30,661 nucleotides of DNA from JAFIHK01 sp041441455 (GTDB lineage: Bacteria; Bacteroidota; Bacteroidia; Bacteroidales; UBA932). The notes beneath the pieces are model-generated. The model searched no databases and was not told where the DNA came from. It worked only from the letters and a program-made list of their open reading frames with translations. A program made the translations under genes and the position numbers. Every line of letters begins with the position of its first letter. Positions within the stretch are counted from its first letter, which is position 1. Shown here piece after piece: positions 25,233-30,661 of the stretch. The stretch covers positions 1 to 30,661 of the forward strand of contig JASDTB010000013.1 of assembly GCA_041441455.1 (NCBI GenBank), in the 5' to 3' direction.

Positions 25233-25982
25233 ATGAAAATTCTTGCCCTAATCCCTGCAAGGTACCAATCAAGCAGATTTCCAGGAAAACCTCTTGCCGA
25301 CATCGGCGGCAAACCAATGATTCAACGAGTTTATGAACAGACCAAAAAGGCATTTGAGTATGTCTATGTTGCAACAGACGATAATCGGATATTCGACTGC
25401 GTAAAATCATTTGATGGTAAAGCTGTGATGACATCTGAAAATCATCAAAGCGGAACTGACAGATGTTATGAAGCATTACTTAATGTTGAGGCGGAGTTGG
25501 GTATAGTTTTTGATATTGTTGTAAATGTGCAAGGAGACGAACCTTTTATCGCACCTGAACAGTTGCTCGACTTAGTGGGCTGCTTTGATGATTCGTCTAC
25601 GGAAATTGCAACACTAATTAAGAGATTTGATAGAGAAGAGAGTGTGTTTAATCCTAATTCCCCAAAGGTTGTAATTAACAAAAATGGGGATGCGATGTAT
25701 TTCAGTAGGTCCGCAATTCCTTTCGACAGAGATAGTTCTGAAAATTTCAGAAAAGACGAATTTCCCTATTACAAACATATTGGATTGTATGCATACCGAA
25801 GAGAGACACTAATAAGGATTACTAAACTGGAGCAATCTTATTTAGAAAGAATGGAAAAGTTGGAACAATTAAGATGGCTAGAGGAGGGGATAAAGATAAA
25901 AACCGCTAAAACAACTCATAATACTTTTGCTGTAGATACTCCTGAAGATTTACAAACATTAAAGAATATGGGGCTGTTTTAA
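25233..25982 (+). CDS. kdsB: 3-deoxy-manno-octulosonate cytidylyltransferase
   Basis: A 249-residue enzyme that activates Kdo with CTP to CMP-Kdo for the lipopolysaccharide inner core, in the cytosol. It carries the CTP-binding start LIPARYQSSRFPGKPLADIG, the metal-binding VQGDEPFI, the NPNSPKVVIN segment, FSRSAIPFDRD and the HIGLYAYRRETL motif. The closing VDTPEDLQTLKNMGLF is usual for KdsB. Length is normal. It is divergent from the operon holding lptE, so Kdo activation and LPS transport are controlled from the same 54 bp region. It is followed by the OmpA-like lipoprotein gene, which has its own -7 box. Confidence 0.96.
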   Translation: MKILALIPARYQSSRFPGKPLADIGGKPMIQRVYEQTKKAFEYVYVATDDNRIFDCVKSFDGKAVMTSENHQSGTDRCYEALLNVEAELGIVFDIVVNVQGDEPFIAPEQLLDLVGCFDDSSTEIATLIKRFDREESVFNPNSPKVVINKNGDAMYFSRSAIPFDRDSSENFRKDEFPYYKHIGLYAYRRETLIRITKLEQSYLERMEKLEQLRWLEEGIKIKTAKTTHNTFAVDTPEDLQTLKNMGLF

Positions 25983-26003
25983 AGCATCTAACTAAATAAT
26001 TCT

Positions 26004-26011
26004 TATATTTG
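26004..26011 (+). promoter_or_regulatory. -7 box TATATTTG for the OmpA-like/TPR lipoprotein gene
   Basis: TATATTTG fits TAnnTTTG, 39 bp before the ATG at 26051. The leader is A/T-rich (caataaatttaacataaaat) without a Shine-Dalgarno, a pattern linked to strong expression in this phylum. Confidence 0.52.
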
Positions 26012-26050
26012 CGGAATTGACAATAAATTTAACATAAAATACACGTAGTA

Positions 26051-27700
26051 ATGAAAAAAAATCTGTTTAAAATTTTTTCAGTTGCTGTTTTAGGATTGAC
26101 AATTGCATCTTGTAGCAATCCTGCTAAAATGGCAAAAGAATCTCAACTAGTTGGTGTTGAGTGTAATCCTAAAGTACTAGAAGTTGTTGCTGATGAAATT
26201 ACTGCAACATACACAATGAGTTTCCCTGAAAAATATTTTCATCCTAAAGCAATCCTTGAAGTTATACCTGTATTGGTTTATAACGGAGGAGAAGTAGCTG
26301 CACCTGCATTTAAGCTTCAAGGCGAAAAAATTACTGATAACTTCCAAGTTATTTCAGTTAAAGGTGGCAAAGCTAGCAATACCGTTAAGTTTGCATACAA
26401 ACCAGGAATGGAAAAATCGCACCTAGAACTTAGAGTTGCTGTTTGGAACAAAACAAAGAAAATTAGCTTCCCAGCTCCTTACAAATTGGCTGATGGTGCT
26501 AACATTACTTACAAACTAGTTCATACAGAAGGCGTAACTGCTTTGATGGGTCATAACTATCAAAAATTCCTTTCTGAAAAGAAAGAGACTCAACTTCTTT
26601 ACAAGATCAATGATTACAAAATCAAACCTAAAACTCTAACTAAAAAAGAGATTAAAGAGTTTGAAGAGTTCTTAGCTCAAATCGAAAAAGATGAGAAAAG
26701 AGCTGTTAAAAGTACAGATATCGTAGCTTATGCTTCACCAGACGGTGGAATGGATCTTAACTCAAAACTTTCTGCAAAGAGAGGTGAGACTGCAAAAGAG
26801 GCTTTCGCTAAAATTACTAAAAAGACTCCTGTAACTGCACCGTTAAACGTTTCAACTGTTGCTGAAGACTGGGATGGTTTCCAAGAATTAGTTGGTGGTT
26901 CTGAAATTAAAGACAAAGAACTTATCTTAAGAGTTCTTTCAATGTACAGTGATCCAATGGTTCGCGAAAGAGAGATTAGAAATATGTCTAAAGTATTCAA
27001 AACTCTTGCTGACAAAATCCTTCCTGAACTTCGTAGAGCTAGATTCATCGCAAACATCGAGTACACAAACTATAACGAACAAGAACTTGTTGAGTTAGTT
27101 AAAAATAACATCGAAATTATGGATGTTGAGGCTCTTCTTTATGCTGGTTCACTAATGAAAGATGCTGATAGCAAAATCATGGCTTACAAGAAAGCAGCTG
27201 AGAAATTCAATGATGACAGAGCAATCAATAACCTTACTGCTACATACCTTGATAATGGTAAAGTTGCTGAAGCTAAAGCTGCTCTTGCTAAAATCAACAA
27301 CAAAGATACTTACTACTATAACAACGCTGGTGTAATCGCTCTTCGCGACAAAAACTACAAAGCTGCTGTTGAAAATTTTGCAAAATCTGATCTTAAAGTT
27401 GCTAAATACAACTCTGCAATCGTTGACATTCTTAACGGTAGATACAATGAGGCTGTTTCTAAACTAGCTGGTTCAGGTGACGAAAACGAAGGTCTTGCTT
27501 TCATTCTTACTAACCAACTTGACAAAGCTGCTGCTGCTATCAAATGCAAATGCCCTCACGCTGCTTACCAACGCGCAATTATTGCTGCTAGAAAAGGTAA
27601 TGCTGCTGAAGTTGACGCTCAATTAGCTATCGTTGCTAAGAGCAAATCTCTTAACGAAAGAGCTCAAAATGATATCGAATTTGCTAAATACCGCAAATAG
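26051..27700 (+). CDS. Lipoprotein with divergent OmpA-like domain and C-terminal TPR region
   Basis: A 549-residue protein. The leader ends in a lipobox (LTIASC, Cys21). Residues ~35-150 are an Ig-like or beta domain (ECNPKVLEVVADEITATYTM). Residues ~223-340 fit the Bacteroidota OmpA-like C-terminal fold: IVAYASPDGGMDLN, LSAKR (240-244), AEDWDGFQELV and ILPELRRARF, as in the DUF3868/OmpA proteins of fimbrial loci. The normal peptidoglycan-binding Asp (GHTD) is replaced by AYASPDG, while the Arg of LSxxR remains. From ~350 to the end, TPR-like helices follow (AKAALAKINNKDTYYYNNAG, YKAAVENFAKSDLKVAKYN). Anchorage of the outer membrane to peptidoglycan or an assembly scaffold is inferred. The function is unknown. 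Terminator follows. Confidence 0.75.
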   Translation: MKKNLFKIFSVAVLGLTIASCSNPAKMAKESQLVGVECNPKVLEVVADEITATYTMSFPEKYFHPKAILEVIPVLVYNGGEVAAPAFKLQGEKITDNFQVISVKGGKASNTVKFAYKPGMEKSHLELRVAVWNKTKKISFPAPYKLADGANITYKLVHTEGVTALMGHNYQKFLSEKKETQLLYKINDYKIKPKTLTKKEIKEFEEFLAQIEKDEKRAVKSTDIVAYASPDGGMDLNSKLSAKRGETAKEAFAKITKKTPVTAPLNVSTVAEDWDGFQELVGGSEIKDKELILRVLSMYSDPMVREREIRNMSKVFKTLADKILPELRRARFIANIEYTNYNEQELVELVKNNIEIMDVEALLYAGSLMKDADSKIMAYKKAAEKFNDDRAINNLTATYLDNGKVAEAKAALAKINNKDTYYYNNAGVIALRDKNYKAAVENFAKSDLKVAKYNSAIVDILNGRYNEAVSKLAGSGDENEGLAFILTNQLDKAAAAIKCKCPHAAYQRAIIAARKGNAAEVDAQLAIVAKSKSLNERAQNDIEFAKYRK

Positions 27701-27710
27701 TCTATCTAGA

Positions 27711-27751
27711 TAAACAAAAAAGGCTGTCTAAATTTTAGGCAGCCTTTTTTT
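27711..27751. terminator. Bidirectional terminator between convergent lipoprotein gene and lepA
   Basis: AGGCTGTCT (27721-27729) pairs with AGGCAGCCT (27737-27745) with one G-U, loop AAATTTT, extended by A-T pairs. Seven T follow on the plus side (27745-27751) and a run of A precedes (27715-27720), giving a T-run on the minus strand. It therefore ends both converging transcripts. Confidence 0.85.
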
Positions 27752-27767
27752 ATATGATATTATTTTG

Positions 27768-29555
27768 TTAGTCTAATTTTAATACAGCCATAAACGCTGA
27801 TTGAGGAACCTCAACATTTCCTACTTGACGCATTCTCTTTTTACCCTTCTTCTGCTTTTCGAGTAGTTTTCTCTTTCTTGAAATATCACCTCCATAACAT
27901 TTTGCTGTCACATCTTTTCGAACAGCCTTTACAGTCTCCCTTGCAATAATCTTGGCTCCAATTGCTGCCTGGATTGCAATATCAAATTGCTGACGTGGTA
28001 TTAGCTCTTTAAGCTTTTCACACATTTTTCTACCAAAGTCATATGCATGGTCGCGATGTATCAAGCTAGAAAGAGCATCGACAGGTTCTGAATTCAATAG
28101 GATATCTAACTTTACCAAATGTGCCTCTTTGTATCCAGTGACATGATAATCGAATGATGCATATCCTCTAGATACAGATTTAAGTTTGTCATAAAAATCA
28201 AATACAATCTCTGCTAGTGGCATGTCGAAGTTTAGCTCGACCCTCTCAGAGGTTAAAAAATGCTGACTTACCAACACTCCTCTTTTGTCTAGGCAAAGTT
28301 TCATAATTGTCCCAAAGTACTCACTTTTTGAGATTACCTGAGCTTTTATATATGGCTCCTCTATATAGTCAATCATTGTTACAGCAGGAAGTCCCGAAGG
28401 GTTGTGCACATCTAATGTCTCTCCTTGAGTTGTATAAACTTTGTATGATACGTTTGGCACAGTGGTAATGACATCCATATCAAATTCACGGTACAACCTC
28501 TCTTGTACTATCTCCATGTGTAGCAGACCTAAAAATCCGCATCTGAAACCAAATCCAAGTGCTAATGATGACTCTGGTTCAAAGACAAGTGATGCATCAT
28601 TTAATTGCAATTTTTCTAAAGATGCTCTTAAATCCTCATACTCATCTGCTTCCACTGGATATACCCCAGCAAACACCATTGGCTTTACCTCTTCAAATCC
28701 TGCTATGGACTTTGCACAAGGTCTCTCTACATGGGTAATTGTGTCCCCTACTTTGACCTCACTTGCTGTTTTTATACCAGAAATAATATATCCTACATCG
28801 CCAGTCCTCACCTCTTGAGTTGGCACCATTTTCAATCGCAAAATACCAACCTCATCTGCCTGATACTCTTTGCCAGTATTTACAAACTTTACTTTGTCTC
28901 CTTTCCTTATTACACCGTTTTGAACTTTAAAATATGCAATAATACCTCTGAAAGAGTTGAAAACTGAGTCAAAGATCAAAGCTTGAAGAGGCTCACTCTC
29001 GTCTCCCTTTGGAGCTGGAACCCTCTCAACAATTGCCTCCAGTATTTCTGGCACCCCAACACCTGTCTTTCCGCTAGCTAAAAGGATGTCCTCGTCTTTG
29101 CATCCTATAAGATCAATTATTTGGTCTTTCACAGAATCAATCATAGCAGCATCCATGTCGATCTTATTGAGGACAGGGATAATTTCTAAATCATGATTAA
29201 GTGCTAGATAAAGATTTGAGATTGTCTGCGCTTGAATCCCTTGGGTGGCATCGACTACTAAAAGTGCTCCTTCGCATGAGGCAATCGCTCTAGATACCTC
29301 ATATGAAAAGTCTACGTGACCAGGAGTATCAATCAAATTGAATACATATTTCTCTCCTTTGTAGATATACTCCATCTGAATGGCATGGCTTTTAATCGTA
29401 ATGCCTTTCTCCTTCTCGAGATCCATAGAGTCTAGGACTTGAGCCTCCATCTCTCTAGAATTGAGAGTATTCGTCTGCTCAAGTAACCTGTCTGCCAGGG
29501 TGCTCTTACCATGATCGATGTGGGCAATAATACAAAAGTTCCTTATGTGCTTCAT
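27768..29555 (-). CDS. lepA: Translation elongation factor 4 (back-translocase LepA)
   Basis: A 595-residue ribosome-dependent GTPase. G1 AHIDHGKST (11-19), G3 DTPGHVDF (76-83) and the NKIDMD motif near 132 are intact. The LepA-specific domain arrangement is kept: after domain 2 the EF-G-like domains III and V (FEPESSLALGFGFRCGFLGL, then the PLAEIVFDFYDKLKSVSRGY region), then the unique C-terminal domain (AKCYGGDISRKRKLLEKQK and GKKRMRQVGNVEVPQSAFMA). Full length is usual. The gene is divergent from the transketolase genes with a Bacteroidota -7 box upstream. Its 3' end lies against the shared terminator. Confidence 0.97.
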   Translation of the reverse strand: MKHIRNFCIIAHIDHGKSTLADRLLEQTNTLNSREMEAQVLDSMDLEKEKGITIKSHAIQMEYIYKGEKYVFNLIDTPGHVDFSYEVSRAIASCEGALLVVDATQGIQAQTISNLYLALNHDLEIIPVLNKIDMDAAMIDSVKDQIIDLIGCKDEDILLASGKTGVGVPEILEAIVERVPAPKGDESEPLQALIFDSVFNSFRGIIAYFKVQNGVIRKGDKVKFVNTGKEYQADEVGILRLKMVPTQEVRTGDVGYIISGIKTASEVKVGDTITHVERPCAKSIAGFEEVKPMVFAGVYPVEADEYEDLRASLEKLQLNDASLVFEPESSLALGFGFRCGFLGLLHMEIVQERLYREFDMDVITTVPNVSYKVYTTQGETLDVHNPSGLPAVTMIDYIEEPYIKAQVISKSEYFGTIMKLCLDKRGVLVSQHFLTSERVELNFDMPLAEIVFDFYDKLKSVSRGYASFDYHVTGYKEAHLVKLDILLNSEPVDALSSLIHRDHAYDFGRKMCEKLKELIPRQQFDIAIQAAIGAKIIARETVKAVRKDVTAKCYGGDISRKRKLLEKQKKGKKRMRQVGNVEVPQSAFMAVLKLD

Positions 29556-29583
29556 ATTTATGTTATTCGTCTTTATAATTCTG

Positions 29584-29591
29584 CAAAGATA
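29584..29591 (-). promoter_or_regulatory. -7 box TATCTTTG for lepA
   Basis: Minus-strand TATCTTTG (29591-29584) fits TAnnTTTG, 28 bp before the ATG at 29555. No clear TTG -33 element is seen where expected (about 29610-29615). Confidence 0.5.
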
Positions 29592-29598
29592 AAAATAA

Positions 29599-29630
29599 TT
29601 GCCAAAATTATTTGATAGATGCTATCTTTG
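29599..29630 (+). promoter_or_regulatory. Promoter of the split transketolase genes
   Basis: A TTG -33 element (29599-29601) and the -7 box TATCTTTG (29623-29630) are 21 bp apart, and the ATG is 26 bp past the box. The box is identical to that of the divergent lepA promoter 31 bp away. Confidence 0.52.
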
Positions 29631-29656
29631 TAAATTATGAATAAATAAACTCTATA

Positions 29657-30502
29657 ATGACAGATACAGTAAAACTGAAAGAAATTGCCAGCCAAATCAG
29701 ACGAGATATCGTCAGAATGGTAGGGAATGCTAACTCCGGCCATCCGGGTGGCTCTCTGAGCAGTACCGATATCCTGACTACGTTGTTTTTCAAAGTAATG
29801 GATCAAAATCCTGCAAAATGGACTCGTGAAGGGAGTGATTTAGATCTATTCTTTTTATCAGCAGGACATCTTACACCTGTATACTACAGTGTTTTGGCAA
29901 GAGCCGGATATTTCGACATCAAAGAGTTGAATACTTTTAGAAAAATGGGGTCAAGACTTCAAGGTCACCCTTCAGTTGAACATGGACTTCCTGGACTGCA
30001 TGTTGCATCTGGTTCTCTTGGACAAGGTCTATCTGTAGCCTGTGGAGCAGCACTTGCAAAGAAGATCAATCACGACAACAAAGCTGTTTTTGTTCTTGTT
30101 GGAGACGGCGAGACAGAAGAGGGTCAGATTTGGGAGGCATCAATGTTTGCAGCTCATCACAAATTAGACAACCTAATTGCTATAACTGACTGGAATGGGC
30201 AGCAAATTGATGGACCAGTGGCGTCGGTTATGAATCTTGGAGACCTTCAGGCAAAATGGAATGCTTTTGGTTGGGAGTGCGTAGTTTGTGATGGTCACGA
30301 TGTTGAGCAAATTGAAAAGGCACTAAAAGAGAGCAAAAGTAAAATAGGCGACGGAAAACCAAAGATGATTCTTATGAAGACAATCATGGGTAAAGGGGTC
30401 GATTTTATGGAAGGTACTCATAATTGGCACGGGAAAGCCCCTAGCAAAGAGCAAGTTGAAAAGGCTTTAACTCAACTTCAAGAGACACTTGGTGATTTTT
30501 AA
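29657..30502 (+). CDS. Transketolase, N-terminal (TPP-binding) subunit
   Basis: A 281-residue protein equal to the first third of a normal transketolase. It carries the SGHPGG motif (27-32, H29 being catalytic), GHP (103-105), and the thiamine-diphosphate signature GDG (149-151) to N180 in GDGETEEGQIWEAS...TDWN. The enzyme shifts two-carbon units between sugar phosphates in the pentose phosphate pathway. The other part is supplied by the next gene, so this is the split form and not a truncated gene: the length matches the usual 281-residue subunit and the reading frame ends cleanly. The two genes are 13 bp apart and probably co-transcribed. Confidence 0.94.
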   Translation: MTDTVKLKEIASQIRRDIVRMVGNANSGHPGGSLSSTDILTTLFFKVMDQNPAKWTREGSDLDLFFLSAGHLTPVYYSVLARAGYFDIKELNTFRKMGSRLQGHPSVEHGLPGLHVASGSLGQGLSVACGAALAKKINHDNKAVFVLVGDGETEEGQIWEASMFAAHHKLDNLIAITDWNGQQIDGPVASVMNLGDLQAKWNAFGWECVVCDGHDVEQIEKALKESKSKIGDGKPKMILMKTIMGKGVDFMEGTHNWHGKAPSKEQVEKALTQLQETLGDF

Positions 30503-30515
30503 CATTAGACATTTT

Positions 30516-30661
30516 ATGGAGAAATATATCAATACTGGAAATAAAGATACTCGCTCTGGATTTGGAGCTGGTTTACATGAACTAGGAAAAGTTAATCCTA
30601 ATGTCGTAGCTCTTTGTGCCGACCTTACTGGTTCTCTTAAAATGGATGCCTTTGCTGCTGA
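30516..30661 (+). CDS. Transketolase, C-terminal subunit, cut by window edge
   Basis: The frame from the ATG at 30516 runs without a stop to the right edge (48 codons). MEKYINTGNKDTRSGFGAGL, followed by HELGKVNPNVVALCADLTGS, matches the start of the pyrimidine-binding half of transketolase (RxxFGxxLxEL, ALxADLxxS). It completes the enzyme begun by the upstream gene 13 bp before. The frame is too short for the ORF set I worked from and is partial at its 3' end, so nothing is said about the C-terminal domain. Confidence 0.88.
   Translation, partial: MEKYINTGNKDTRSGFGAGLHELGKVNPNVVALCADLTGSLKMDAFAA

Noticed and set aside
28441..28967. Plus-strand open frames inside lepA
   Set aside because: LepA is full-length and conserved on the minus strand; the plus frames are shadows.
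1..30661. tRNA, rRNA, CRISPR arrays, insertion sequences, phage or integrase genes
   Set aside because: I looked for cloverleaf-like ends, regular direct repeats and transposase-like products and found none. Absence from eye inspection is not proof; a covariance-model search would settle RNA genes.

Overview
The window is about 30.7 kb of low-GC DNA that reads as a chromosomal core region of a Bacteroidota (Bacteroidetes) bacterium, probably of the class Bacteroidia. Four things point there. Nearly every intergenic promoter candidate carries the TAnnTTTG -7 box of that phylum. Leaders are A/T-rich with no Shine-Dalgarno. The gene content is typical: DUF3109, PorT-type barrel, LptE-type lipoprotein, Bacteroidota-type OmpA-like/TPR lipoprotein, PspC/PadR module. 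The gene order (receiver-less sigma-54 activator, lptE, TPR protein, secG) also fits. I cannot name a genus. I see no tRNA, rRNA, CRISPR array, insertion sequence, integrase or phage gene. No stretch over 300 bases lacks a gene; the longest gaps are about 120 to 155 bp and hold promoters or terminators.

Layout. (1) Positions 1-4564, minus strand: a tightly overlapped run of a secreted TPR protein, rlhA (23S rRNA hydroxylation), holB (clamp-loader delta') and ricT (cut by the left edge). (2) 4685-8100, plus strand: a secreted M16 zinc peptidase and a Cys-rich DUF3109 protein, divergent from block 1. (3) 8093-10654, minus strand: thioredoxin, an outer-membrane barrel, a LOG-family phosphoribohydrolase and a long-chain polyprenyl diphosphate synthase. 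(4) 10710-18366, minus strand: an apparent six-gene operon tetR, tolC-like, adaptor, RND pump, a small PII-like protein, and an L-serine dehydratase only 3 bp further on. (5) 18501-19691, plus strand: kbl. (6) 19699-22100, minus strand: PspC, PadR, PspC-toastrack envelope-stress module. (7) 22254-25178, minus strand: sigma-54 activator, lptE, acidic TPR protein, secG, closed by a strong terminator. (8) 25233-27700, plus strand: kdsB and an OmpA-like/TPR lipoprotein, with a terminator shared with lepA. (9) 27768-29555, minus strand: lepA. (10) 29657 to the right end, plus strand: the two subunits of a split transketolase, the second cut by the edge.

The unifying theme is envelope biogenesis (Kdo activation, LptE, SecG, RND efflux, PspC, OmpA-like lipoprotein, prenyl carrier) mixed with translation and replication housekeeping. 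I do not see an obviously novel defence, mobile or biosynthetic system. The most unusual points are the PII-like protein and serine dehydratase attached to the RND pump, the interlocked divergent promoters between the sigma-54 activator operon and kdsB, the duplicated PspC genes flanking PadR, and the OmpA-like/TPR lipoprotein.
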